From Myxococcus xanthus (lineage in GTDB: Bacteria; Myxococcota; Myxococcia; Myxococcales; Myxococcaceae), in NCBI RefSeq assembly GCF_900106535.1, contig NZ_FNOH01000003.1, positions 558,001 through 622,000 of the forward strand: a DNA stretch of 64,000 nt, read 5' to 3'. Both the position numbers and the translations under genes were made by a program. Below, one piece after another: positions 52,995 to 62,314 of this stretch; the first letter of the stretch is position 1; every line of letters starts with the position of its first letter. A model generated the notes under the pieces. The model saw nothing but the letters and a program-made list of their open reading frames with translations, was not told the origin of the DNA and ran no database searches.

Positions 52995-53444
52995 TCAGGC
53001 GACGAGGCCGCGCTCCTTGGCCAGTGTGAAGAGTGGCGCGGCGTCCTTCTTCAGCACCGCGCTCACGTCCTTGACGATGGAGTCACCCGACTTCGCGACC
53101 GACAGGAAGTTGTCGAAGGTGCGCGTGAGGATGAGCACGCCGGAGATGATGACGCGCTGAAGGTTGTGCTGCAGGTCCGTGCCTTCATAGATGAGCCACG
53201 CCTGCTCCACGCAGGTGCGGCGGGCATCCATGAGGAACTGGTTGAGGACGGTGCGCTCGTTCGCGTCGGGCACCTTCGACTTCGAGCTCACCGACCCCAC
53301 GTAGATGAGGTTCGTGTTGAGCCGCGCCGCAGCTTCCTGCATCTGCGCCAGCACCAGCGTCACGTCCTCCTTGGTCGGAGGATTCTCCCAGCGGGAGAAG
53401 ATGACTCGGTCGATGATCTCCGCTTTGTAGGTAGGGCCGTTCAC
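52995..53444 (-). CDS. small cytoplasmic hypothetical protein
   Basis: 149 residues, mixed alpha/beta (NLIYVGSVSSKSKVPDANER, CVEQAWLIYEG, VIISGVLILTRTF). It is reminiscent of STAS-like or roadblock-like small regulatory folds, but I cannot assign a family. No signal peptide. The GTG start at 53444 has GGAGG upstream, in a 267-bp spacer before the his operon end; that spacer holds no other gene I can support. Confidence 0.6.
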   Translation of the reverse strand: MNGPTYKAEIIDRVIFSRWENPPTKEDVTLVLAQMQEAAARLNTNLIYVGSVSSKSKVPDANERTVLNQFLMDARRTCVEQAWLIYEGTDLQHNLQRVIISGVLILTRTFDNFLSVAKSGDSIVKDVSAVLKKDAAPLFTLAKERGLVA

Positions 53445-53711
53445 GATGCCTCCGGTGAGGCGAGCGCCTGACCGGCACCCGCCCGGCTTGCCACGCTGCC
53501 GTGCGGTCGGATCTGTAGCAGGAACACTCCATTCGTTGAAGTGCACGACACCTGAACCGGCATTCATTTGGCCCGGCAACACAGTCCTGTCCTGCAGCGG
53601 AAACGGACAAATCCACTTGGACCGACACGGACACTCAGGGAAAACACGTATACGCCCGCGTCATCTCCAGGATTCACCGGTTCCTGTCGTACAGCGGACA
53701 TGCGCGGCGGA

Positions 53712-54320
53712 TCAGCGCGAAGCGCGCCTGGCGAGGACTGCCTTCACGTCGTCGAGCGAGAGGCCCAGGGGCCGGACCGCGACGAGCACGTGGTAGAGCA
53801 CGTCCGCCGCTTCCTCCGCGGCGCGTGACGGGTCCACGTCCGCGCACGCCGTCACCAACTCCGCGGCCTCCTCGCCCAGCTTCTTCAAGCGCAGGTTGCG
53901 GTCCTCCAGCAGGCGGCGTGTGTAGCTGGGAGGCGCATCATCGGGCCGCTCCGCTGGTGCGGCGCGCCGAGCGAGCGTGTCATCCAGCGCGCTCAGTGCA
54001 TCCCAACGGCCCGGGCCGAAGCAGGTCTTCGTCCCCAGGTGACACGCAGGGCCCGCCTTCGCCACGCGCGCGAGCACCGCGTCACCGTCACAGTCGGCGC
54101 GGAGCGCCACCACGCGCTGGACGTTTCCACTGGTGGCGCCCTTGTGCCACGGGCCGCGCGTGCGCGACCGGTAGTGCATCTCCCCCGTGGCCAGCGTGCG
54201 CTCCAGGGCTTCCCGGTCGGCATGCGCCACCATCAACACGTCACCGGTGCTCGCGTCCTGCGTGACGACCGTCACCAGTCCGTTGCCCTTCGCGAAGTCG
54301 AGCGCGTCCAGGTCGAGCAT
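53712..54320 (-). CDS. hisI: phosphoribosyl-AMP cyclohydrolase / phosphoribosyl-ATP pyrophosphatase
   Basis: 202 residues, the HisIE fusion doing the second and third steps of histidine synthesis. The HisI part has MHYRSRTRGPWHKGATSG, the metal-binding RADCDGDAVL and CHLG with its zinc cysteines. The HisE part (about 120-202) has KKLGEEAAELVTACAD and EEAADVLYHVLVAV. Last gene of the nine-gene his operon; its ATG shares one base with the hisN stop. Confidence 0.95.
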   Translation of the reverse strand: MLDLDALDFAKGNGLVTVVTQDASTGDVLMVAHADREALERTLATGEMHYRSRTRGPWHKGATSGNVQRVVALRADCDGDAVLARVAKAGPACHLGTKTCFGPGRWDALSALDDTLARRAAPAERPDDAPPSYTRRLLEDRNLRLKKLGEEAAELVTACADVDPSRAAEEAADVLYHVLVAVRPLGLSLDDVKAVLARRASR

Positions 54321-55099
54321 CAGCGTGTCTCCACGGCGCCGAGCCGCTCCCGCACCACGCGCGCCATGGCCGCGTTGGTGGCGATTCCATTTCCGCCGAA
54401 CGCGGTCCGCCGCCCCGTCCAGTCGGTGAACACACCGCCGGCCTCCTCGATGATGGGCTGCAAGGCCGCTCCATCCCAGGGGGACAGCAGCTCATCCACC
54501 ATGACCTCCGCGCGCCCGGTGGCGACCAACAGGTAGCCGTAGCAATCCCCCCAGGTGCGGTCCACGGCCGCATCCCGCGCGAGCGAGCGCCAGGCGGCCC
54601 CGCGCTCCGGGTACACCGGGAAGCGCTCATCCGTGGACAGCACCACGGCCTGGGACAGCTCCGCCTGCGTGGACACCGCCGCGCGCTGGTCGTTCCAGAA
54701 GCAGCCCCGCCCCGGCGCGGCCACCAGCAACTCACTCACCGCGGGGAAGTACGCGGCCCCCACGAGGATGCGCTCGCCCTCCGCCAGCGCCACCAACGTG
54801 CCCCACAGTGGGACACCGCGGATGAACGTCTTCGTCCCGTCAATGGGATCCAGAATCCACCGGCGCTTCGCGCCCGGACGTGTCTCGCCGAACTCCTCGC
54901 CCAGGATGCCGTCCTGGGGGAAGCGCGCTTCCAGCCACTCGCGCGCACGGGACTCCGCCGTGCGGTCCGCCACCGTCACCGGAGAGCCGTCCGACTTCGT
55001 GTCCACCGCGATGCCACCGCGGAAGAACCCCAACGCCGCGTCACCCGCTATCCGCGCCACCTCGGCGGCGGCCTGCATCAGATTACCCGAGTCCGTCAT
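54320..55099 (-). CDS. hisN: inositol-monophosphatase-family histidinol-phosphatase
   Basis: 259 residues. Lithium-sensitive phosphatase fold: metal ligands in [17 protein letters not shown] and [17 protein letters not shown]. The family includes HisN histidinol-phosphatases of actinobacteria as well as inositol phosphatases. Position between hisF and hisIE, 4-bp and 1-bp overlaps, and the lack of a phosphatase domain in this HisB argue that it removes phosphate from histidinol phosphate. Specificity is inferred from context. Confidence 0.85.
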   Translation of the reverse strand: MTDSGNLMQAAAEVARIAGDAALGFFRGGIAVDTKSDGSPVTVADRTAESRAREWLEARFPQDGILGEEFGETRPGAKRRWILDPIDGTKTFIRGVPLWGTLVALAEGERILVGAAYFPAVSELLVAAPGRGCFWNDQRAAVSTQAELSQAVVLSTDERFPVYPERGAAWRSLARDAAVDRTWGDCYGYLLVATGRAEVMVDELLSPWDGAALQPIIEEAGGVFTDWTGRRTAFGGNGIATNAAMARVVRERLGAVETR

Positions 55100-55857
55100 G
55101 TCAGGCTCCGAATGTGAAGGCCGCTCTCGCGGAGCAGCGCCTTGATGGCGCCCACGGTAGTGACGCCGTCGTGAAGGATGCCCGCGACCAATGCCGCATC
55201 AGCGCCTCCCTCCTGGAATGCAGCCCGGACGTGCGCCGCGCTGCCCGCGCCGCCCGAGGCGATGACGGGCACGTCGACCGCTTCCGACACGGCCCGCGTC
55301 AACGCCAGGTCATAGCCCGTCCGCGCGCCATCCCGGTCGATGCTGGTGAGGAGCACTTCCCCTGCCCCGCGAGCCACACACTCACGCGCCCAGGCCACCG
55401 CGTCCAGGTCCGTGGGCTTCCTGCCGCCATGGGTGTAGACGCGCCAGCGGTCGCCGTCTCTCTTCGCGTCGATGCTGGCCACCACGCACTGCGCACCGAA
55501 GCGCTCCGCGCACGCGGTGAGCAGCGCCGGGTTGGCCACCGCCGCGGAGTTGATGCTCACCTTGTCCGCGCCCGCACGCAGCGCCCGGCCCACGTCATCG
55601 ACCGTGCGCACCCCGCCGCCGACAGCCAGGGGAATGAAGAGCTGCTCGGCGGTGCGCCGCACCAGCTCCCACAAGGTGTCCCGCTCCTCGGCGCTGGCGG
55701 AGATGTCGAGGAACGTCAGCTCATCCGCCCCCTCCGCTTCGTAGCGCCGGGCCAATTCCACCGGGTCACCCACGTCGCGAAGTCCCTCGAACTGGACGCC
55801 CTTCACCACGCGTCCGCCCTTCACGTCCAGACAGACGACGAGCCGCCGCGTGAGCAT
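55096..55857 (-). CDS. hisF: imidazole glycerol phosphate synthase, cyclase subunit
   Basis: 253 residues, TIM barrel. [14 protein letters not shown] carries the first catalytic Asp, [10 protein letters not shown] and [12 protein letters not shown] the first phosphate site, [15 protein letters not shown] the second catalytic Asp and VIASGGAG the second phosphate site. It works with HisH glutaminase encoded in the same operon. ATG one base inside the hisB stop; the stop overlaps hisN by 4 bp. Confidence 0.97.
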   Translation of the reverse strand: MLTRRLVVCLDVKGGRVVKGVQFEGLRDVGDPVELARRYEAEGADELTFLDISASAEERDTLWELVRRTAEQLFIPLAVGGGVRTVDDVGRALRAGADKVSINSAAVANPALLTACAERFGAQCVVASIDAKRDGDRWRVYTHGGRKPTDLDAVAWARECVARGAGEVLLTSIDRDGARTGYDLALTRAVSEAVDVPVIASGGAGSAAHVRAAFQEGGADAALVAGILHDGVTTVGAIKALLRESGLHIRSLT

Positions 55858-56393
55858 CACTTCACCTCCAGGGACACGGAGCCCTTCATGCTGAACACCG
55901 AGCCGGAGTCCACCATGGCATCCCGCAGCGCCAGCCCCAGCGCCTTGAAGGACGCCTCTGTCGCGTGGTGGCTGTCCTTTCCGCGCAGCACCCGCAGGTG
56001 CAACGTCACCCGGGCGTGCTCGCTGAACGAGCGCATCCAGTGCTCGTAGAGCCGGTTCTTCAACGGGCCCTGGTAATAAAAGCGCCCCCCTGCATCCAGA
56101 CAGGCCTGCACCAGCGCGTCGTCCATGGGAATGGTGCGCTCGGCGAAACGCGCGGCCGTGGCTGGAATCACCTGCTGCACCGCCGTGCCCAGCGTGATGG
56201 CCACGTCCTCCATCACATGGTGCGTGAGGTCCCCCCGCGCATGCAGCGAGAGGTCCAGCCCCGCGTAGCGCGCGAAGGTGGCCAGCATGTGGTCGAAGAA
56301 CTTCAACCCCGTGTCCACGTTCGTGACGCCCTTGCCCGGCGCCAGCTCCACCCGGACCTGCGTCTCCTTCGTCTCCCGAATGACAGTGGTCAT
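55857..56393 (-). CDS. hisB: imidazoleglycerol-phosphate dehydratase (monofunctional)
   Basis: 178 residues. Manganese ligands lie in [27 protein letters not shown] and [14 protein letters not shown], the two-repeat signature of the dehydratase. The N-terminal HAD phosphatase domain of the enteric bifunctional HisB is absent, which explains the separate hisN phosphatase. Overlaps hisA by 4 bp and hisF by 1 bp. Confidence 0.97.
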   Translation of the reverse strand: MTTVIRETKETQVRVELAPGKGVTNVDTGLKFFDHMLATFARYAGLDLSLHARGDLTHHVMEDVAITLGTAVQQVIPATAARFAERTIPMDDALVQACLDAGGRFYYQGPLKNRLYEHWMRSFSEHARVTLHLRVLRGKDSHHATEASFKALGLALRDAMVDSGSVFSMKGSVSLEVK

Positions 56394-57106
56394 CCCGCGA
56401 ACTCCCGAGCGACTGCGCTCGCATCCAGCCTTCCGGTGTACAGCGCCATGCCAATGACGGCCCCGTATGCGCCCGCCGCCGCGAGGGCCCGCAGGTCCTC
56501 CATCGTCGTCACGCCACCCGACGCGTACAGACGGTGCCGGCTGGTGCTCGCCACCTCCCGCATCAACGGCAGGTCCACTCCCGACAACTGGCCCTCCTTG
56601 TGGACCGCCGTCACGAGCAGGCCCCCCAGCGGCAAGGGCTCGAAGGCCGCCAGCACCTCCCGGATGTCCCGATGGCTTCCCGCCGTCCAGCCTCGCGTCA
56701 CCACCTCTCGCCCCTTCACGTCCGCGGCCACCACCACCCGGCCGGGGAAGCGGTTGGCGATGTCCGCCAGCCAGCCGGCGTCTTCGATGGCGCGAGTTCC
56801 CACCACCACGAACTCGGCTCCGCCTGACAGGACGGTCTCCACCCGGTCGGAATCGCGCACGCCGCCGCCCACGGAGAAGGTGAGCCCTCGCTCGTAGGCG
56901 GTCAGTTGGAAGATGGCGTCCGCGTTGGAGCCCTTGCCCAGCGCCGCGTCCAGGTCCACGACATGGAACGCGCGGAAGCCGTGACGGCGCCACTGCTTCA
57001 ATGCCTCCAGCGGTTCCTCCACCCGGACCTTCTCCGCCGCGTACGAGCCGCCCACGAGTTGGACACACGCGCCCTCGCGCAGATCGATGGCTGGAATCGC
57101 AATCAC
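56390..57106 (-). CDS. hisA: phosphoribosylformimino-5-aminoimidazole carboxamide ribotide isomerase
   Basis: 238 residues, TIM barrel paralogous to His[18 protein letters not shown] with the catalytic Asp, [20 protein letters not shown] (phosphate), [16 protein letters not shown] and [15 protein letters not shown] start overlapping the hisH stop by 4 bp (GTGA). Confidence 0.97.
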   Translation of the reverse strand: MIAIPAIDLREGACVQLVGGSYAAEKVRVEEPLEALKQWRRHGFRAFHVVDLDAALGKGSNADAIFQLTAYERGLTFSVGGGVRDSDRVETVLSGGAEFVVVGTRAIEDAGWLADIANRFPGRVVVAADVKGREVVTRGWTAGSHRDIREVLAAFEPLPLGGLLVTAVHKEGQLSGVDLPLMREVASTSRHRLYASGGVTTMEDLRALAAAGAYGAVIGMALYTGRLDASAVAREFAG

Positions 57107-57696
57107 GGCGCCACCTCCCGCAGGAAGGCCTGCACGAAGCGCACGCCCGCCGTGGAGGACTTCTCCGGGTGGAACTGCACACCCACCACCCTTCCCCTGC
57201 GCACCGCCGCCGGGAAGCGGTCCGCCTCGTGCGTCGTCCACCCCGTCACCACCGAAGCATCCGCGGCGCGGCAGACGAAGCTGTGCGCGTAGTACACGGT
57301 GTCCAGCCGCGCACCCGCCAGCGTGCGTTCGTCCTCAACCTGGTTCCAGCCAATCTCGGGCACTCGCTTCGCCGCCAGCCGTTTCACCCGGCCCGCGAAG
57401 TAACCGAGGCCGGCGCCCTCGCCTTCGTCACTGCCTTCGAAGAGCAACTGCATGCCCAGGCAGATGCCCAGGCACGGCAGGCCCTGCTCCAGTGCCGCGC
57501 GCATGGCTTCGCGCCCCGGCTCGAGCCGCGCCACCGCCGCACCGAATGCGCCCACCCCCGGCAGCACCAGCACGTCGGTGTCCAGCGCACGCAAGGGGTC
57601 CTCCTGGACGCGCACCTCAGCGCCCGGCACCGTGGCCAGCGCCTTGGCCAGCGAGTGGAGGTTTCCCGCGCCGTAGTCGAACAAGGTGACTCTCAT
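57103..57696 (-). CDS. hisH: imidazole glycerol phosphate synthase, glutaminase subunit
   Basis: 197 residues, class I glutamine amidotransferase. The nucleophile is in PCLGICLGMQLLFEGS, the His/Glu pair in GVQFHPEKS. GYFAGRVKRL and VYYAHSFV are typical HisH segments. It supplies ammonia to HisF. Overlaps hisC by 4 bp. Confidence 0.97.
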   Translation of the reverse strand: MRVTLFDYGAGNLHSLAKALATVPGAEVRVQEDPLRALDTDVLVLPGVGAFGAAVARLEPGREAMRAALEQGLPCLGICLGMQLLFEGSDEGEGAGLGYFAGRVKRLAAKRVPEIGWNQVEDERTLAGARLDTVYYAHSFVCRAADASVVTGWTTHEADRFPAAVRRGRVVGVQFHPEKSSTAGVRFVQAFLREVAP

Positions 57697-58730
57697 CGCA
57701 GCGCCTCCCGCAGCGCCGCCAGCGCCGCCTCCATCAAGGGCCAGGGCCCCACACCGATTCGGAGCGCGTCGCCCACGCCCGTCAGCGCCTGGAACGCCCG
57801 CACATTCACGTCCCGCTCTCGCATCCGCTCCGCGACCGCCAACGCGCCCGGCAGCGGCACCATCAGGAAGTTGGCTTCCGATGGCAGAGGCGTCAGACCC
57901 AACGACACCAACTCGCCGCGCAGCCGCTCGCGACAGGCGACGGCTTCCTCCGCACGGGCTCGCACCCAGTCCGCGTCACCCTTCAGCACCGAGACGGCCA
58001 CGGCCTCCGCGACACTGGTGAGCTTGTAGGGTCCGCGAGCCTTCTCGAGCTCCGCCACCAGTTCGGGCGCTCCGACGCCCCACCCGACTCTCAGCCCCGC
58101 CAGCCCGAAGGCCTTGGAGAAGGTGCGCGTCACCAGGACATTCGACCGCCGTCGCGCCAGGTCGAGGAAGTCCTTCCCCGGCGCGAAGTCCGCATAGGCC
58201 TCATCGATGATGACGATGCCAGGTGCGTCCTCGACAACACGCTCCACCGCCGCCCGCGACAGCGCGGTGCCTGTGGGGTTGTTGGGCGAGCACAGGAAGA
58301 TGACCTTCGCCCCCGTGCCGAGCAGTGCGTCCGCATCCACATCGAAGTCCGGCTTCAACGGCACCGGCACGCCCTCGAGTCCGTTCACCTTGGCGAACAA
58401 CGGCACCATGACGAAGGTCGGGTCCTGATAGGCCAGCGTGTCCCCGGGCTCCAAGAAGGCGCGCAGCGCCGAGTCGATGACATCATCCGAGCCACAGCCC
58501 GTCGTTATCTCGTCGGGCGCCGCTCCAATGGACGCAGCCAGCGCCCGGCGCAGGTCCGGGGCATAACCCCGCGGATAACGCGGTACGCGGGACACGGTGG
58601 TGGCAAGAACCCGCTCCACGGAGGGCGGAACGCCAAAGAGGTTGGTGTTGTCACTCAGGTCCACCCGGCACGGCCGCGTCGAAGGCGCGTACAGCGGAAT
58701 GTCCCGATACGAAGCCCGCCTGGGAATCAT
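57693..58730 (-). CDS. hisC: histidinol-phosphate aminotransferase
   Basis: 345 residues, fold-type I PLP enzyme. SDNTNLFGVPPSV opening, GCGSDDVID phosphate cup, CSPNNPTGT, IIDEAYADF and the Schiff-base Lys in TRTFSKAFGLAGLRVGW. Length and order normal. Overlaps hisD and hisH by 4 bp each. Confidence 0.95.
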   Translation of the reverse strand: MIPRRASYRDIPLYAPSTRPCRVDLSDNTNLFGVPPSVERVLATTVSRVPRYPRGYAPDLRRALAASIGAAPDEITTGCGSDDVIDSALRAFLEPGDTLAYQDPTFVMVPLFAKVNGLEGVPVPLKPDFDVDADALLGTGAKVIFLCSPNNPTGTALSRAAVERVVEDAPGIVIIDEAYADFAPGKDFLDLARRRSNVLVTRTFSKAFGLAGLRVGWGVGAPELVAELEKARGPYKLTSVAEAVAVSVLKGDADWVRARAEEAVACRERLRGELVSLGLTPLPSEANFLMVPLPGALAVAERMRERDVNVRAFQALTGVGDALRIGVGPWPLMEAALAALREALR

Positions 58731-60040
58731 GGCCGCCCCCAGGCGCGCGCGGCGTCCGCGTGCGCGAAGAGACCTTCACTGTCGGCCAGCCGCCCCACGT
58801 CCTCCGCAAGAGACGCCGCCGCCGTGGGCGCGACGCGCTGGTAGGTGGTCCACCGGTAGAAGTCGAGCAGGTTGAGTCCCGAGTACGCCCGCGCCAACCC
58901 CGCCGTGGGCAACACGTGGTTGGAGCCGGTCATGTAATCGCCGTAGGCCACCGACGAGCGCTCACCCAGGAAGACGGTGCCCGCGTTGCGCACCTGCCCC
59001 AGGTCCTCCCGCGGCGACGCGGTGGCGATGAGCAGATGCTCCGGAGCAAAGTCCGCCACGAAGGGCCAGGCTTCCTCCAGGGACGCCACCGTCAGCACCG
59101 CGCCGCGAGAGCCCAGGGCCGACGTGACGATCTCCCACCGCTTCGCGCGCTCGGCCTGCCGCTCCACCTCCGCGGCGATGGCGTCCGCCAGCGCGTCCCC
59201 CAGCGCCAGCGTGACACAAGCCGCCTCTGGGTCATGCTCCGCCTGAGCCAGCATCTCCCGCGCCACCGCGGCAGGGTTCGCCGTGTCGTCGGCCACGACC
59301 AGGATTTCACTGGGGCCCGCGGGTGCTTCAATCGCCACCGCGCCCACCACCTGCAGCTTGGCCTCGGCCACATAGGCATTGCCCGGCCCCACGATGCGGT
59401 CCACGCGCGGCACGCTTTCCGTGCCATGGGCCATGGCCGCCACCGCGCCAGCGCCGCCCAGCGAGAAGACTCGGTCCGCGCCCGCCAGAGATGCCGCCGC
59501 CAGCACGCTGGGGTGTGGCAATCCATCGGGCCCCGGCGGCGAGCACACGATGACCTCGCCCACGCCCGCTACCTTCGCGGGCACCACCCCCATCAGTACG
59601 CTGCTGGGGTACACCGCGCGGCCTCCCGGTGCATACACCCCCACGCGGCCCAGCGGATCCGGCCGCCGGCCCACGAGCACACCGGGCTCGGTTTCGACCT
59701 CCACCCATTGCGGCTTCTGCGGCGCGTGCGCCAGGGCGATGTTGCGGGCCGCTCGGGCCAGCGCGTCCCTGACCGATGGCTCCAATCCGGCGAGCGCCGC
59801 GGCACAGACCTCTCGCGGAACCTCCAGCGCCGTCAGCTCCACGCGGTCGAACTGCCGCGCGAGTTCGAAGAGCGCCTGGTCCCCTTCCGCTCGCACGCGG
59901 GCGATGATCTCCCGCACGCGCAGCGCGACGCGGGCATCGGATCCAGTCGCGCGGTCCAGCAGACGCCGGACGTCCTCCCGAGCAAGAGCGGACAGAGGAC
60001 CGCGGTACCTCAGGGTCGACGAAGCAAGGAAGGCCGTCAT
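58727..60040 (-). CDS. hisD: histidinol dehydrogenase
   Basis: 437 residues. GRVGVYAPGGRAVYPSS, VDRIVGPGNAYVAEAK, IEAPAGPSEILVVAD, the metal/active-site stretch QAEHDPEA and the C-terminal SNHVLPTAGLARAYSGL are diagnostic. It performs the last two oxidations to histidine with NAD and zinc. Overlaps hisG and hisC by 4 bp. Confidence 0.97.
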   Translation of the reverse strand: MTAFLASSTLRYRGPLSALAREDVRRLLDRATGSDARVALRVREIIARVRAEGDQALFELARQFDRVELTALEVPREVCAAALAGLEPSVRDALARAARNIALAHAPQKPQWVEVETEPGVLVGRRPDPLGRVGVYAPGGRAVYPSSVLMGVVPAKVAGVGEVIVCSPPGPDGLPHPSVLAAASLAGADRVFSLGGAGAVAAMAHGTESVPRVDRIVGPGNAYVAEAKLQVVGAVAIEAPAGPSEILVVADDTANPAAVAREMLAQAEHDPEAACVTLALGDALADAIAAEVERQAERAKRWEIVTSALGSRGAVLTVASLEEAWPFVADFAPEHLLIATASPREDLGQVRNAGTVFLGERSSVAYGDYMTGSNHVLPTAGLARAYSGLNLLDFYRWTTYQRVAPTAAASLAEDVGRLADSEGLFAHADAARAWGRP

Positions 60041-60897
60041 GCCATCAACCTTTCAATGCGGGTGACGAGGATGCCCTCGCAGCCCAGTGCCTTCAGCGCG
60101 TTGATGGTGCGGTAGATGGTCTTCGCCGGCACCACCGCGTGCACGGCCACGAAGTCACCACCGTCCAGCACGTCCACCACGGTGGGACCATTGAGGCCCG
60201 GGAGGACTTCGCGCACCCGGATGAGCGAATCCTTCGGCACGTTGGCCATCAGGTAGCGCTTGTCGCGCGCCGCCAACACCGAGCCCAGCGCCTGCTTCAG
60301 CTCGTCCAGCTTCTGCTGGGTGTCCACCGGATTGCCCTTGCACGCCACCAGCCGCGCGCTGGACTCCAGCACCGTGCCGACCTCGCGCAGGCCATTCATC
60401 TTCAGCGTGGAGCCGGTGGACGTCAGGTCCACGACGATGTCCGCGATGCCCAGATGGGGCGCAATCTCCGCCGCGCCCGATACTGGTACCACCGCCACCC
60501 GCTGCCCGCGCCTGGCGAAGAACTCCTGCGTCAGCCGGGGGAAGCAGGACGCGACCCGCATGCCCTCCTTCACGTCTTCCGGCGAGGCGAAGCCGCCCTC
60601 CTCCCGCGCCGCCACCACCAGGCGACACCTGCCGAACTCCAGGTCCATCAGCAGGTCCAGCTCACGTCCGGACTCACACACCAGGTCCCAACCGGTGACA
60701 CCCGCATGCGCGGCGCCGTCCGCCACGAACTCCGGGATGTCCTGGGCGCGGACGAAGATGGCCTCGAACTCTCCGCCCAATGACGCGGTGAGCGCGCGCT
60801 CACCCCGGGCCCGCACCTCCAGGCCCGCGTCATTGAACAACTCCCGTACTTCGTCCGAGAGGCGGCCTTTGTTGGGCAGAGCAATCTTCAGCAGCAT
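60037..60897 (-). CDS. hisG: ATP phosphoribosyltransferase, long form
   Basis: 286 residues. The first and committed step. Catalytic region with IALPNKGRLSD, AGVTGWDLV and ADIVVDLTSTGSTLKMN, followed by a C-terminal regulatory domain (about 205-286, RYLMANVPKDSLIRVREVLPG) of the long HisG type that binds histidine for feedback inhibition, so no HisZ partner is needed. AAGG ribosome site. First structural gene of the operon, 43 bp after the attenuator terminator. Confidence 0.96.
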   Translation of the reverse strand: MLLKIALPNKGRLSDEVRELFNDAGLEVRARGERALTASLGGEFEAIFVRAQDIPEFVADGAAHAGVTGWDLVCESGRELDLLMDLEFGRCRLVVAAREEGGFASPEDVKEGMRVASCFPRLTQEFFARRGQRVAVVPVSGAAEIAPHLGIADIVVDLTSTGSTLKMNGLREVGTVLESSARLVACKGNPVDTQQKLDELKQALGSVLAARDKRYLMANVPKDSLIRVREVLPGLNGPTVVDVLDGGDFVAVHAVVPAKTIYRTINALKALGCEGILVTRIERLMA

Positions 60898-60939
60898 GGG
60901 GGACCTTCGAGACTGCGAGGAGACAACGGCCCGAAAACG

Positions 60940-60970
60940 AAAAAAGGCCCGTCCTGGGGGGACGGGCCTT
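60940..60970 (-). terminator. his operon attenuator (intrinsic terminator before hisG)
   Basis: On the minus strand AAGGCCCGTCC (60970-60960) pairs perfectly with GGACGGGCCTT (60954-60944) around a 5-base loop and runs into six T (60945-60940). It is the clearest intrinsic terminator of the window and lies between the histidine-rich leader and hisG. A competing hairpin, TGGGTG/CACCCA (61018-61013 and 61000-60995), covers the leader stop codon. Confidence 0.85.
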
Positions 60971-61003
60971 CGGTCGCTGCGGCAGGTGCCGAGGTGGGTG
61001 CGT

Positions 61004-61096
61004 CTAGCGTCTCACCCAGGCATGCGCATGGCGAACGGTCCCGTCGGGGCCGAGCCGATGATGCGCATGGTGATGGTGAAGGGACGCGGAGAGCAT
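61004..61096 (-). CDS. hisL: histidine-rich his operon leader peptide
   Basis: 30 codons. After M-L-S-A-S-L it reads HHHHAHH at residues 7-13, with two more His at 23 and 25: eight His in 30, in front of a terminator and hisG. This is the standard plan of his attenuation: stalling on scarce His-tRNA lets an alternative fold form and prevents termination. No strong ribosome site is visible; the likely promoter is so close that the message may be almost leaderless. The gene name is by analogy with enteric hisL. Confidence 0.85.
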   Translation of the reverse strand: MLSASLHHHHAHHRLGPDGTVRHAHAWVRR

Positions 61097-61103
61097 CGCA
61101 GCA

Positions 61104-61132
61104 TGAGTAACGACAAAGCGCCCCGCCGTCAA
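61104..61132 (-). promoter_or_regulatory. candidate promoter of the his operon
   Basis: TTGACG (minus strand, 61132-61127) is a good -35; 17 bp further is TACTCA (61109-61104), a poor -10. It would start transcription within a few bases of the leader ATG. This is the only -35-like element in the short space between hisL and the divergent thiO. Confidence 0.35.
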
Positions 61133-61195
61133 CCGGGCCCGGGGAGCGCCCGCGCAACGCTTGCAAACACCCGCGCGTGCGAGCAGGAAGCGCCC

Positions 61196-62314
61196 ATGCA
61201 AGTCGCGGACGTCATCATCGTGGGTGGGGGCATCATGGGCTGCGGCATCGCGCTGCGGCTGCGGCAGGCCGGAGTGCGCGTCGTCGTGCTGGAGCGCTCC
61301 ATTCCAGGTGCGGAGGCCTCCAGCGCGGCGGCGGGAATGCTCGCGCCCCAGATGGAGTCCGACGGTCCGGGCGCCTTCCTGGAATTGTGCCTGCGCAGCC
61401 GCGGCCTCTATCCCGCCTTCGCCGCCGAGCTGCGCGAGCTTTCCGGCGTGGACGTGGCCTACCGGCCCTGCGGCATCCTCAAGGTCGCCTTCAACGAGGC
61501 CAGCCTGCACCACCTGGACGCCACGGTGGCGTGGCAGCGTGGCATGGGCCTCCGGGCCGAATTGCTCGACGGCGCCGCGGCCCGCGCCCTGGAGCCTCGC
61601 CTTTCCGCGAAGGCCGTGGGCGCCGCGCACTTCCCGGATGACCATCAGTTGGACAACCGGCTCCTGGTGCGAGCCCTGACGATGGCCGCCGCCCGGCTGG
61701 GCGCGGAGTTCCGCAGCGGCTACGTGCGCGGCGTGGTGCAGGAGGGTGGCCGCGCGGTGGGCGTGGACCTGGACGGCGAGCTGCTGCGCGCCGACGCGGT
61801 GGTGCTGGCCGCGGGCTCCTGGTCCGCCCTGGTCCACGGCGCCGGCGTGGAGGCACGGGCGGTGCGGCCCGCGCGCGGGCAGATGGTTCAATTCCAGACA
61901 CGCCTGCCCCTGCTGGACCGCATCGTCACGTCCGAGAAGGGCTACCTGGTCCCGCGCGCGGACGGCCGCGTCATCGCTGGCAGCACCATGGAGCTGGTGG
62001 GCTTCGACAAGCAGGTGACCGCGGCGGGGCTGGCGCGCATCCTCGACATGGCCCTGGAGCTGTGCCCGGAGTTGGGCTCGGCGCCCGTCACGGAGACGTG
62101 GGCGGGCTTCCGGCCGTGGACCGAGGACAAGCGGCCCTACCTGGGTGAAGGCCCCGTGCCCGGGCTCTTCCTGGCCACGGGCCACTTCCGAAACGGCATC
62201 CTCCTGGCCCCCATCACCGCGAAGCTCGTCGCGCAGGCCGTACTGGGTGAGCGTCCCGCCGTGGACCTGGCCCCCTTCCGGTACGATCGCTCGCCCGCCC
62301 AACCCCGCACCTGA
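61196..62314 (+). CDS. thiO: glycine oxidase ThiO (FAD-dependent amine oxidase)
   Basis: 372 residues. FAD-binding IIVGGGIMGCGIALRL, ERSIPGAEASSAAAGML, then YLVPRADGRVIAGSTME, WAGFRPWTEDKRPYLG and ATGHFRNGILLAP, which match glycine oxidases that supply iminoglycine for thiazole synthesis of thiamine. No other thi gene is nearby, so another DAO-family substrate is possible. ATG with AGGAAG 7 bp upstream. Divergent from the his leader across 99 bp. Confidence 0.85.
   Translation: MQVADVIIVGGGIMGCGIALRLRQAGVRVVVLERSIPGAEASSAAAGMLAPQMESDGPGAFLELCLRSRGLYPAFAAELRELSGVDVAYRPCGILKVAFNEASLHHLDATVAWQRGMGLRAELLDGAAARALEPRLSAKAVGAAHFPDDHQLDNRLLVRALTMAAARLGAEFRSGYVRGVVQEGGRAVGVDLDGELLRADAVVLAAGSWSALVHGAGVEARAVRPARGQMVQFQTRLPLLDRIVTSEKGYLVPRADGRVIAGSTMELVGFDKQVTAAGLARILDMALELCPELGSAPVTETWAGFRPWTEDKRPYLGEGPVPGLFLATGHFRNGILLAPITAKLVAQAVLGERPAVDLAPFRYDRSPAQPRT

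Noticed and set aside
53559-53574. Second sigma54-like element (minus strand GG-N10-GC) upstream of the 52995-53444 gene
   Set aside because: Spacing is right, but the T at -26 and the TT before the GC are mostly missing, and no NtrC-type regulator or enhancer-like repeat is near. Chance matches are expected in such DNA.
61097-62302. Minus-strand frame upstream of and continuous with the his leader, antisense to thiO
   Set aside because: Only the last 30 codons (from the ATG at 61096) have the histidine run and a plausible promoter. The rest is the antisense of thiO.
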